Part shown: one piece after another, positions 8,882 to 16,549 of the stretch
How positions within the stretch are numbered: position 1 is the first letter of the stretch
Layout: each line of letters opens with the position of its first letter
NCBI RefSeq assembly: GCF_003586445.1
Contig: NZ_CP030028.1
Location: 3,796,501-3,860,500 of the forward strand
DNA from: Bacillus sp. Y1
GTDB lineage: Bacteria; Bacillota; Bacilli; Bacillales; Cytobacillaceae
Direction of reading: 5' to 3'
Length of the DNA: 64,000 bases
Notes under the pieces: model-generated
Seen by the model: only the letters and a program-made list of their open reading frames with translations
The model's database searches: none
Told to the model about the DNA's origin: nothing
Translations under genes and position numbers: made by a program

Positions 8882-11628
8882 CGTTGTTTCACCCCCGCCA
8901 TTCCTAACTTCATTTCGTATTCTTGCGTTTGTCTCCGCATGATGTCGTCATATATGTCCGAGTCAATGTTGCCCTCTACCGTAATCTTATTCGTCTGATT
9001 AACGACGAGACTTGACGGCGACGACGCTTGTGGTTGATTACCTGTAAAGCCTGCGTCAATCATCCGCATGAGATTCGCCTGTTGGGCTTCCGTTAGAACC
9101 ATTTCGTTACGGAGTAGGCGAGTATCAACTTCGTTGTGATTCGGTAATTGCGACAAACGTTGTATTAACTGATTACTTCCGACAAGACCTCCGCCATGTC
9201 GCTGGTCTTGCGGACCAGTAGGTAACGGGGCTCTCCTTACTTGCGTTAAATACTCCGTTTGATACGTCGTGATGTTTTTCCGGATGTCCCTTCCTAATTC
9301 GTAGTTCATCGTCTGAGCCTTACCGGTAATATCTATAATCCGGTCTTTAACGCCTTGCAAAGATGATATCTGCTTATCAATCTCCGCAACGGAGTCTTTA
9401 TACTCCTGTTTATTTCGCATAGCTACCGGCGTTGTATCTTGTAATTTTCTCTTTTGCTCCTCGAGTTTTTGAATACCGGTGTCCAGAGTCGTTAATTCTT
9501 CGCCGCGCTTTGCGTTAATGCCGACTTGTTTTAGTTCGAGGTCGATCATTTTACGCTTCACTTCGTCAAGTTTGCCGATTTGCTCCTGTACCTTTTCGAT
9601 CTCCTTGGATTTCTCAACGATTAAGCCCGCGGCCTCCGCTCGTTGTTTTTTAATGGACGTTAGTTTTCCTTCTTCCATTTCAATTGTACGCTGTAATCGA
9701 TCTTGTTCACGCCAGTCGTCGTTCTCTTTCGCTATTGCGTACTCTTCCCGTAAACCTTCTAACTTTTCGGCTTGCTTCCGTTCCTGTTCATCGAAATCAA
9801 TCTTGTCAACTTTTAAGTCGTTAATTTGTTTTTGAAGATCGCGTTCTTTACGTAAATAGTCTTCCATATTCGCTTCGGCTTTCGCCTTCTGTGCTTCTAG
9901 TTCGAGACGAATCATTTCCGCCTGTTGAGCGTTAAATTCCTTCGCCTTACCTGTATTATCAACTAATACGTTTCCTTGATCTGTTAGCACGACCGATGAT
10001 TCCGGCACGACTTCAAGAATATCTCCGTTTAATTGAACTAGTCGGTCGAGCTCATCGTTAGTTAGCCCTGACTTTTCGTAGAGTTTCGCCTGTTCGTCTT
10101 TTAATTGTGCGATGATATTCGGGTCAGCCGTTTTCGTAATCTCGGAATTAATGTCGACGAAGCGCGCTAGTTCATCGTTAGACAGTTTCGACCTGGCGCT
10201 CAAACTATCGTACGCGTCAATGTTCGCCTTTAATGCGTCACGTTGTTCGGTCATGGCGTCCGCATTTTCGAGTGTGACTTCGCTCATTTCCTTTTGATAG
10301 ACCATTGTCGACGCTATTGCTCCACCAAGAAGCGACACACCAATTACGGCAGCTCCTACGGGAGTCATTGCGAATGCGCTCAACGCTGTACCGAGTCTAA
10401 CGATCGCCGTTAGCGCGATTCCAATAGCTGAAGCTACTCCGGCAAAGGCTAATGCTGACTTTCCGTTTGCCATATCCATATCGTCAAAAGAACGAAGGAC
10501 GTCGGTAACTTTGCGTGTGATGTCCGTTAGAAGGGGAAGTAGGTCCTCTCCAACTTCAATCCCAATTGTTTCGATAGTTCCTTTAAACTCTTCGAAAGCA
10601 CCGCGTAGTGTATCCATTTTGGTCGCCGCAACCTCGGCAGCCGTTACTTTGGATAATGCGTCCCACATATTATTCAGCCCTTGCTCACCTTCGCGATATA
10701 GGATGTTAGCTGCACGCACAGCATCGCTTCCGAAGATTGTTTCTAAGGCTAATGAGCGTTGTTGGTCGGTCATGCCTTGCATGGATTTTTGTAGGATTCC
10801 GGCGATTTGGTCAATCCCTTTGAGTTGACCGTTCATGTCGAAGAAGGCGTTAGCTCCGTCGGCAGTCATAAGTCCGAGCTCTTTAAATAAAGCTATCTGT
10901 CCTTTTGTTGTGGGCTGCAAATTTTGTAACATCGTCTTTAACGAGGTCCCCGAGTCGCTTCCTTTTAACCCGTTGTTAGCGAAAATCGCCAACGCCGTAG
11001 CAGTGTCCTGAAAAGTCATACCTACACCCGCAGCAACCGCTGATACTTGCGATAAACCGTATTGCATTTCAAGGACGTCTGTTGCAGACGCTGAGGCTGC
11101 TCCTGAAAGTACATTAGCCGCATCTGAAACGCTAAGTTGGTCATCTTTAAATGAGTTCAAGGCTATACTTGCCACCTCGGCCGCTTTAGCCAAATCGATA
11201 CCACCAGCCGCCGCTAACGATAGTGCTCCGGTTAAGCCCCCTCCGATAACTTGTTCAACAGAAAGTCCCGCCTTGAGGAGTTCCTCAATCGCCATCGCGC
11301 TTTGACTTGCGCTGTACGCAGTATCCATACCTGCTTGTTTTGCAAGGTCGCTCAACTGCTCCATCTCAGCCGCCGTCGCCCCGGAAATCGCACGAATGTC
11401 AGCGAGTTTCTGTTCGAAGTTGGCAGCAACACCTACGCTTGCTGAGACAGCAACACCGACCGCTGTTCCAAGCGCTAACGCTGCGTTTTGGATTTGTTCA
11501 ATATCTTTTGCTGTTTGACGTGACTTTTTTCCGGTTTGATCCATACCATCTCGAGCGCGTTTTAGCGCTTTATCGAATTCTTCAGTGCTTAAGGTGAGCG
11601 TACCTTTAATTTCGCCTATGCTTGCCAT
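8878..11628 (-). CDS. Tail tape measure protein (TP901 type)
   Basis: 916 residues. Residues about 70-390 contain the TP901 tape-measure core (FEQKLADIRAISGATAAEM and following), then hydrophobic segments (about 385-445) and a long coiled-coil region (about 570-760). It sets tail length and is ejected with DNA. Unlike most siphoviruses it does not directly follow the gpGT frameshift gene: an HNH endonuclease gene is inserted between. It ends in a 4-bp overlap with Dit. Confidence 0.93.
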   Translation of the reverse strand: MASIGEIKGTLTLSTEEFDKALKRARDGMDQTGKKSRQTAKDIEQIQNAALALGTAVGVAVSASVGVAANFEQKLADIRAISGATAAEMEQLSDLAKQAGMDTAYSASQSAMAIEELLKAGLSVEQVIGGGLTGALSLAAAGGIDLAKAAEVASIALNSFKDDQLSVSDAANVLSGAASASATDVLEMQYGLSQVSAVAAGVGMTFQDTATALAIFANNGLKGSDSGTSLKTMLQNLQPTTKGQIALFKELGLMTADGANAFFDMNGQLKGIDQIAGILQKSMQGMTDQQRSLALETIFGSDAVRAANILYREGEQGLNNMWDALSKVTAAEVAATKMDTLRGAFEEFKGTIETIGIEVGEDLLPLLTDITRKVTDVLRSFDDMDMANGKSALAFAGVASAIGIALTAIVRLGTALSAFAMTPVGAAVIGVSLLGGAIASTMVYQKEMSEVTLENADAMTEQRDALKANIDAYDSLSARSKLSNDELARFVDINSEITKTADPNIIAQLKDEQAKLYEKSGLTNDELDRLVQLNGDILEVVPESSVVLTDQGNVLVDNTGKAKEFNAQQAEMIRLELEAQKAKAEANMEDYLRKERDLQKQINDLKVDKIDFDEQERKQAEKLEGLREEYAIAKENDDWREQDRLQRTIEMEEGKLTSIKKQRAEAAGLIVEKSKEIEKVQEQIGKLDEVKRKMIDLELKQVGINAKRGEELTTLDTGIQKLEEQKRKLQDTTPVAMRNKQEYKDSVAEIDKQISSLQGVKDRIIDITGKAQTMNYELGRDIRKNITTYQTEYLTQVRRAPLPTGPQDQRHGGGLVGSNQLIQRLSQLPNHNEVDTRLLRNEMVLTEAQQANLMRMIDAGFTGNQPQASSPSSLVVNQTNKITVEGNIDSDIYDDIMRRQTQEYEMKLGMAGVKQR

Positions 11629-11647
11629 TTAATCACCCCTTTTTAGC

Positions 11648-11675
11648 GCAAAATAAAAGACGCTACTCAGCGTCT
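11648..11675 (-). terminator. Intrinsic terminator overlapping the end of the HNH gene
   Basis: Minus-strand hairpin AGACGC-TGAGTA-GCGTCT followed by TTTATTTT. The HNH stop codon is in the loop. It would lower readthrough from the HNH gene into the tape-measure gene 20 bases further on. Confidence 0.75.
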
Positions 11676-13177
11676 GCGTTTTTGTTACTCTGTAACCACT
11701 CGTTAAATTGGTGTTCGGTGTTGTCTCCGTACCCATAGGCTGCATGGAAGTCTTTGTGACAAGTGTCGCATAGAGTAACTCCATTATATATATCCGTTCT
11801 TCGTTCAACACACCAGTTATACCCGTCCAAATGATGAGCGCGCAATGTGTTACTTTTTTTCGAGCCGCAACATCTGCATTTAAAGTTATCTCGCCTAAAC
11901 ACCTTCTTTTTCCATACTCTTTGCTCTGGAGCACTGGCTCTAGACTTATTCTCTTCTCTCTCTTGGTCCGATAAATTGAAATTCCATCTCCAATTATTTG
12001 GGCCTAACCTCTTTTCTCGATAACAGTCTGGGCACTCACTGCACATCTTAAATGCAGATAAAGATTTTGTATGTGGTTTACCACATTTACACAGATATTC
12101 CAGCGGTTCGCTTACTCCTAGATACTCTTCACTAATTAATTCGCAACCTTCTTTTGTGAAAATCTCTTTAACTTCAGAAAAGGTTAACTTAGTGGTTTCT
12201 CTAACCGTATTCGCTATACAAGTTGGGCATTTTGAGCATAAACGAAACGCTTGTAAAGATTTCATACCCTCGTTACCACATCTGCACTTGTAACGCATTA
12301 CTTCTGACTGCCCCTTATAATCTTTTTCGAGCAACTCACACCCTTGTTCTTCATAAATCTTTTGTACTTCGGAGATGCTTTTCTGTAATCTTATAGAGGC
12401 TTTCTTAAAGCCACACTCTCGACAATTTTTGGCTTTTTTAAATGTGTGAAATGTCGTTTCAGCAATATTCCCGCATTTACATCTATAGGTTAGTCTAGTT
12501 CTATTACCCTCGTATACTTTAGTAAGAAGTTCACAACCGCAATCATTGAAATACTGCTGTATATATGCATAATCCAACCTCTGAGAAGCTGCCCTTTTCT
12601 TTATACCGCACCCTTTACAAAACTGTCCTTGCTTTAAATTATTTAATGCTATCTTGCTGTAGTTACCACACTTACAGATATAATTAAGTTTTTGGTGTGC
12701 TCCTATATACTTAGTATCCAACAGGACGCATCCTCGGGACTCAAATTCCTTTTTTACTATCTCGAAAGGTGTTATTTGAGCGTCTCTAACTCTAGCTGAT
12801 TTGCAATTATTACAACGTCTTCCTCGATTAAAATTATCGAAAGAAATCATACTGATATTACCGCAACTGCATCTATACTTTAGTTTTTCTTTGTTATTTA
12901 CATATTCTTTTGATAGAAGAAAACATCCTTCTTGTTGGAAAACACTACTAATTTGATTATATTTTTCTTTCGCCCTCCTCGCCAAACAGCATTTCCTACA
13001 TTCTCGACCGTTTCCTTTTCTGAAATTAGTAAATTTAATGGTGCAAGTGTGTCCGCAAGTTGCAATATACTCTAAGCGATCAGTATTCCTTGAGTATGTT
13101 TCGCTCAATAAATAACATTCTTCTTGTTTAAAAATTTCCCTAACTTCTTCAATAGTTAATTTTACTCCTGCCGCCAA
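11663..13177 (-). CDS. HNH endonuclease with six zinc-ribbon-like repeats
   Basis: 504 residues. Six units of about 60 residues each hold a CxCG...C..C pattern (for example CKCGNYSKIALNNLKQGQF then CKGC), joined by segments with a GCELL or GCVLL core. Each looks like a four-cysteine zinc ribbon that could read DNA. The C-terminus (about 420-490) is an HNH nuclease: CRCCG, LRAHHLDGYNW, LCDTCHKDFH. This matches free-standing homing endonucleases. It lies between gpGT and tape-measure genes, where phages normally have none, is more AT-rich than its neighbours, and carries its own terminator. It may have invaded the tail operon. Confidence 0.85.
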   Translation of the reverse strand: MAAGVKLTIEEVREIFKQEECYLLSETYSRNTDRLEYIATCGHTCTIKFTNFRKGNGRECRKCCLARRAKEKYNQISSVFQQEGCFLLSKEYVNNKEKLKYRCSCGNISMISFDNFNRGRRCNNCKSARVRDAQITPFEIVKKEFESRGCVLLDTKYIGAHQKLNYICKCGNYSKIALNNLKQGQFCKGCGIKKRAASQRLDYAYIQQYFNDCGCELLTKVYEGNRTRLTYRCKCGNIAETTFHTFKKAKNCRECGFKKASIRLQKSISEVQKIYEEQGCELLEKDYKGQSEVMRYKCRCGNEGMKSLQAFRLCSKCPTCIANTVRETTKLTFSEVKEIFTKEGCELISEEYLGVSEPLEYLCKCGKPHTKSLSAFKMCSECPDCYREKRLGPNNWRWNFNLSDQEREENKSRASAPEQRVWKKKVFRRDNFKCRCCGSKKSNTLRAHHLDGYNWCVERRTDIYNGVTLCDTCHKDFHAAYGYGDNTEHQFNEWLQSNKNADAE

Positions 13178-13334
13178 TCTAAACGCTCCTCTTCGTTTAA
13201 TTGACGTTGGCCAACGTTACTAATCTCGTCATAACTGTCTGAGTCACTGCGCAATAACTCCGACTAACGAGGGATATCTAACCGATTATACATACGTAAA
13301 CTCCGGTTTCGGACACAAAGCGCCCTTACTTATA

Positions 13335-13362
13335 TTGACGCAATCAAAATTCATTTCGGACA
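13335..13362 (-). promoter_or_regulatory. Sigma-type element A: TGTCCG-N16-CGTCAA
   Basis: Minus-strand TGTCCG (13362-13357), 16 bases, CGTCAA (13340-13335), then TATAAG. It lies between gpGT and the HNH/tape-measure genes and would drive the tail operon. A second TGTCCG box, without CGTCAA, lies 47 bases further on (13315-13310). See the matching elements at 36543, 47350, 48183 and 57058. Confidence 0.7.
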
Positions 13363-13408
13363 ATTCGTCCTCAATTTATAAGACGGACGAGAAAGGAAAG
13401 TCGCGCAG

Positions 13409-14115
13409 TTACTTCGCCTTATTTCCGCCCATATTCGTAAACGCCCGTAACTGCTCCATCGCACTACGGTCGAATTTTTCGCTTTTCTTAATGCCGACTG
13501 CTTCCGTCATTTGTCGCATATATTTCTTGGCTTCCGCTTCTTCCATCGCTCGATTATTCGTTGATAATAATAAAAACGCATCTTCTAGTCGGTGGATTGC
13601 GTTATGCTTGCGTTTCTGCTTCATAAGATCCGCCAAATCGACCATGTAAAAACCGTCATTGAGTTCGACTTGGGTTACGCCAAGCACGACGGATGCCTCG
13701 ATTAAAAAGTCGTCAATCGTTCGTTTTTCGCCCTCCGCCCTTACTGCTTCATCGGCAGAAGGCTTTTCGCGTTTTTTACAACGTCTTCAAGTCGGTTTTT
13801 CTTAACCGTTTTCGCTAGGTATTCAAAGAGTTCGTCAACTCCGACATTTTCGTTAATATAGTCCACGTCTAGACCGCTTAAAACCGATACGATTAGCGCA
13901 ATTTCCTCAAACGCTAAATCTAGCGCCGTAATCACGTAAGCGTAAAAGTCGTCCTTCGGTGCCGTAAGTATTTGAACGATTAAGCCCGGCAATTTATCGA
14001 CTACTTCGAATAGTTGTCGCCATTTGTTAATCGTTAATTTTTCGATTCGTACACGCTTTTCTCCGAGCACCATTTCGTTCTCATTTAGCGCTTGAAATCT
14101 TCGAAAGAAAGACAC
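13409..14115 (-). CDS. Tail assembly chaperone fusion gpGT (made by -1 frameshift)
   Basis: Predicted product of about 235 residues: gpG frame from 14115 to 13771, then a -1 shift and the downstream frame from 13771 to 13409. The -1 frame is open without interruption from the slip site through the gpG stop to the end (KKREKPSADEAVRAEG... then LGVTQVELNDGFYMVDLADL). This is the classic G/GT arrangement of siphoviruses, upstream of the tape measure protein that these chaperones coat. The T-part has only weak independent starts (a GTG at 13687), which favours synthesis by frameshift. Confidence 0.88.
13741..14115 (-). CDS. Tail assembly chaperone gpG
   Basis: 124 residues from a GTG at 14115 with GGGGAGG 7 bases upstream. 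It starts SFFRRFQALNENEM and ends SLLPMKQ. The slip site lies 10 codons before the stop. gpG is the abundant form that wraps the tape measure during tail assembly. No promoter is visible directly upstream; a terminator from the tail-tube gene lies just before it, so expression should be lower than that of the tail tube. Confidence 0.88.
   Translation of the reverse strand: MSFFRRFQALNENEMVLGEKRVRIEKLTINKWRQLFEVVDKLPGLIVQILTAPKDDFYAYVITALDLAFEEIALIVSVLSGLDVDYINENVGVDELFEYLAKTVKKNRLEDVVKNAKSLLPMKQ
13771..13777 (-). other. Slippery heptamer A AAA AAC (-1 frameshift site)
   Basis: In the gpG frame the codons are GTA AAA AAC, giving the X XXY YYZ heptamer A AAA AAC on the minus strand. A -1 slip continues CGC GAA AAG into the T frame. 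It is a strong known prokaryotic frameshift motif in the expected place. Confidence 0.9.
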
Positions 14116-14131
14116 GGTAAAACCTCCCCGC

Positions 14132-14159
14132 AAAAATAAAAGGGCGCAAAAGAGCGCCC
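14132..14159 (-). terminator. Intrinsic terminator after the tail-tube gene
   Basis: Minus-strand stem GGGCGC-TCTTTT-GCGCCC followed by TTTTATTTTT, between the tail-tube stop (14169) and the gpG start. It fits partial termination that makes tail-tube mRNA more abundant than chaperone mRNA. Confidence 0.85.
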
Positions 14160-14168
14160 AAGATTTTA

Positions 14169-14696
14169 TTACGCTGTAGCCGTTTCATCGCCGAGAATAT
14201 AAAGAGTTCCGTCAGTGTCCGGATAGCCTACGAAAGTAATGTTAACGATACGCTCATTATCAGAATCAAACGTGTATTCCGGATCAGCAAGAGCGCCCGC
14301 AAGTGGAATAGTAATCCAGTCGTTCGCAGTAGCCGCAGCATCAGTAGGCTTAATAACTAATTTCTTCGCCGCCCCCAACAAGTCGAAACCTGATTGTGAT
14401 TTAACGACTAACTTTTTCTTTGTCGCTGTAGTACCGTCAGTAACTAGAGTGCTATTTGGAATAACTTTCGATAGCTTTTCGATATCGTGAAGCGCAAAAG
14501 GCACGGTTACTTGGCAAGTACGTCCTTTCATAATCGATTTAACCGGAGTATCACCGTACTGATCGACTGTAATGTCTTGCTTGTTTGTCGTAGCTTGGAA
14601 CTGAATTCCACCCTTTGTAATATCGAATGTAACAAGGTTAACGCCTTCGTCAAATTCGACTTCCGCTGGGCCGATAGGTACATTAATTCCTGCCAT
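14169..14696 (-). CDS. Major tail (tube) protein
   Basis: 175 residues, beta-rich, in the standard place between the tail terminator gene and gpG. N-terminus MAGINVPIGPAEVEFDEG, then a tube-fold-like region (DVDQYGDTPVKSIMKGRTC-type) and C-terminus ending DETATA. Size and order match siphovirus tail tube proteins. ATG with GGAGGGGA site; a strong terminator follows. Confidence 0.82.
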   Translation of the reverse strand: MAGINVPIGPAEVEFDEGVNLVTFDITKGGIQFQATTNKQDITVDQYGDTPVKSIMKGRTCQVTVPFALHDIEKLSKVIPNSTLVTDGTTATKKKLVVKSQSGFDLLGAAKKLVIKPTDAAATANDWITIPLAGALADPEYTFDSDNERIVNITFVGYPDTDGTLYILGDETATA

Positions 14697-14721
14697 TTAA
14701 TTCCCCTCCGTTATTTAGCAA

Positions 14722-14747
14722 AATAAAAACGCCGGCACCTACGGGCG
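14722..14747 (-). terminator. Possible weak terminator after the tail-terminator gene
   Basis: Minus-strand CGCC...GGCG stem with a loop of about 10 bases followed by TTTTTATTTT, overlapping the stop of the 14739 gene. The stem is short, so it is weaker than the others in this operon. Confidence 0.4.
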
Positions 14748-15119
14748 CACGACGCAATCAAAATTCATTGAATAAATCGGTCTGTTATTTTCGTCAGCAC
14801 CGACGTATATTGGAACGCTATTCACCGTTCGGATAACCACGATGCTATCGCTACCGATCGTAACTTCCCGCAGGTTTGTCAACGATTCATGTAACGCATA
14901 AGCTCTCGTCTCACACTCGGAATCACCGTTCGATGCTCCTCGCACGATTACTTGAAACGACGGTTGTTTCTTGCCCGTCCATTGGTCCGGAGGAAATCCG
15001 CCTGTCAACTTAACGACGGCACACGCGTCTGGCGCTGAAGTACTTGTCGGAAACTTATTCGGATAGTACGTGCCAGGGACTCGCGCTTTTATAAACGTTA
15101 TTAGTTCGAGAATTTTCAC
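14739..15119 (-). CDS. Tail terminator/minor capsid protein (Minor_capsid_3-like)
   Basis: 126 residues. Sequence such as YYPNKFPTSTSAPDACAVVKL and QPSFQVIVRGASN fits the small alpha/beta tail-completion proteins annotated as minor capsid protein 3. It caps the tail tube at the head end. GTG start overlaps the upstream stop (GTGA). Confidence 0.72.
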   Translation of the reverse strand: MKILELITFIKARVPGTYYPNKFPTSTSAPDACAVVKLTGGFPPDQWTGKKQPSFQVIVRGASNGDSECETRAYALHESLTNLREVTIGSDSIVVIRTVNSVPIYVGADENNRPIYSMNFDCVVRP

Positions 15120-15550
15120 GACCTATCCACCGCCTCCTTAATTTCTTCAGCAATCCATCGCTTGTATTTTTCCGCCTCACCTTTTAACGGACGTTCAACG
15201 TATTTATTACCGACTTCATAGCCGTCCGTACCCGGTGCAGCTTTCGATTTCGGGCCGAGATTTTCCATTATCTCGTGCGTCCAGTACGCATAATTAAATC
15301 GGCCGTATCCCGGCGAGTCAGTCGTTACACTAAACGTTAATTCTCCGACAACACCGTCCGCTTTAGGCGTTACTCGATACGAGGCTGATCGACGCAAGTC
15401 TCCTTCGTCAATTGGCGCGATATTAACGGATATTCGTTTTAAATCGTCCATTGAGTCGTGAACACCGCGTTTTGCCGCTTCCTTTACCGCAACATTTGTA
15501 AACGACATACCTTTAAGCAAATCACTAAAATCGAGTTTTAATTCGCTCAT
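15116..15550 (-). CDS. Tail-completion/minor capsid protein (HK97 gp10-like position)
   Basis: 144 residues with the pattern of gp10-like or minor capsid 2-type proteins: IAPIDEGDLRRSASYRVTP, then YAYWTHEIMENLGPKS and YVERPLKGEAEKYKRW. These bind at the head-tail joint. Start ATG overlaps the preceding stop (ATGA), and its own stop overlaps the next start, so the connector genes are tightly coupled. Confidence 0.75.
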   Translation of the reverse strand: MSELKLDFSDLLKGMSFTNVAVKEAAKRGVHDSMDDLKRISVNIAPIDEGDLRRSASYRVTPKADGVVGELTFSVTTDSPGYGRFNYAYWTHEIMENLGPKSKAAPGTDGYEVGNKYVERPLKGEAEKYKRWIAEEIKEAVDRS

Positions 15551-15879
15551 ATAATAACCTCCGTCAACATCGGCTTTCCTGCTACATTACGCTTCACGTT
15601 GATTTCCTTCGGCTTACGTTCGATTTTGTGTCCGAGTTCATTCGTAAAGGCAATCGTATCAGTTTCGCTAATGTCAGCGAGTTTATCGATGAGGATGCGG
15701 GCTGTGGAAACGACGACTTCGCTATTCGTTGAGCCGGCCGAACGATATTGGCGTAGTTGCGAGCCTTCGTCGATACGGCATTTCAGCGTATATGAAGCTC
15801 CCTCGACCGGATTGCCCCAATCGTCTAGGGTCGTAGAGGGTGTGACGGTAATCGTTTGGCGCAAAGGTATAACGGCCAT
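15547..15879 (-). CDS. Head-tail connector/stopper protein (minor capsid 1-like)
   Basis: 110 residues, beta-rich (ITVTPSTTLDDWGNPVEGA, then STARILIDKLADISETD), resembling the head-closure proteins called minor capsid 1 or SPP1 gp16-like. They close the connector after DNA packaging. ATG start with a weak site; 4-bp overlap with the next gene. Confidence 0.7.
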   Translation of the reverse strand: MAVIPLRQTITVTPSTTLDDWGNPVEGASYTLKCRIDEGSQLRQYRSAGSTNSEVVVSTARILIDKLADISETDTIAFTNELGHKIERKPKEINVKRNVAGKPMLTEVII

Positions 15880-15880
15880 A

Positions 15881-16270
15881 TTACAACACCGTCCATTTCA
15901 CGACACGTCCGCCTAGTTTAATTCCGCCATTAGCTTCGCCAATGAGGTCGAAAGTGGTTTTCGGAATGAACGATTCCATGTCGCGTCGTTGCGTATCTTT
16001 AAAGTTGAACGAGCCGACGCCGGTAATCGAAAAGCTTGCGATGCCTTGGTTGTTCATCCGGTTCGTGTCGTTGAAAGCGACCGCTAAGGCTGCCGCAAAT
16101 TCATACGACGCGTTAGCCGGAATCGTGTAGTCGGGATACTTACGTTTGAGAACTGACTCCGCTACGTTTAATACCCGTTGTTTCTTTTCGTCATCGGCGT
16201 TCTGCCAGTCCTCAATATCGATGACATTCGTTTCGATATATACGTCTGCATCGAATGTGTTTAGCGCCAT
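15881..16270 (-). CDS. Head-tail adaptor protein (gp6/gp15-like)
   Basis: 129 residues, mostly helical: DWQNADDEKKQRVLNVAESVLKR-type start, then YEFAAALAVAFNDTNR. This matches the connector adaptor family that docks on the portal ring. It is first of four overlapping connector genes after the capsid block. Confidence 0.7.
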   Translation of the reverse strand: MALNTFDADVYIETNVIDIEDWQNADDEKKQRVLNVAESVLKRKYPDYTIPANASYEFAAALAVAFNDTNRMNNQGIASFSITGVGSFNFKDTQRRDMESFIPKTTFDLIGEANGGIKLGGRVVKWTVL

Positions 16271-16282
16271 TTATACCGCCTC

Positions 16283-16498
16283 CTATTTTGCGGAGGTCTT
16301 ACGTGCAGGCGCCTTTGCCGGCTTTGCCTCCGGTTTTGGTTCGTCGACGCGTTCTACGTCAGGTATGTTCGATAAAACTTTGATCGTATCTTCGTCTTCG
16401 GTTACGAATCGCCCACCGTCAAATCGTTTATATTCGCCGTTGACATAAAAACCGAGTTGAAGATAATTGGATTTAAATTCTGCCAAGAGTTTCACCAC
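16283..16498 (-). CDS. Small capsid-region protein with Ala/Pro/Lys tail
   Basis: 71 residues. A compact N-terminal part (YLQLGFYVNGEYKRFDGGRF) is followed by an extended low-complexity Pro/Ala/Lys tail. Proteins of this layout (YqbF-like) commonly follow the major capsid gene. The role is unknown; a head decoration or assembly factor is possible from position. Confidence 0.6.
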   Translation of the reverse strand: MVKLLAEFKSNYLQLGFYVNGEYKRFDGGRFVTEDEDTIKVLSNIPDVERVDEPKPEAKPAKAPARKTSAK

Positions 16499-16500
16499 CT

Positions 16501-16532
16501 AAAAGAAAAAGCCCGTAGAGAAAACCACGGGC
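16501..16532 (-). terminator. Intrinsic terminator after the major capsid gene
   Basis: Minus-strand GCCCGT-(10)-ACGGGC followed by TTTTTCTTTT, between the capsid stop (16550) and the next gene. Well-formed and likely efficient. Confidence 0.85.
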
Positions 16533-16549
16533 AGATTTTAAACGTTTAA

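Noticed and set aside
11629..11934. 101-codon frame overlapping the HNH gene
   Set aside because: Fully inside the HNH zinc/HNH coding region in another frame; the HNH gene has clear motifs.
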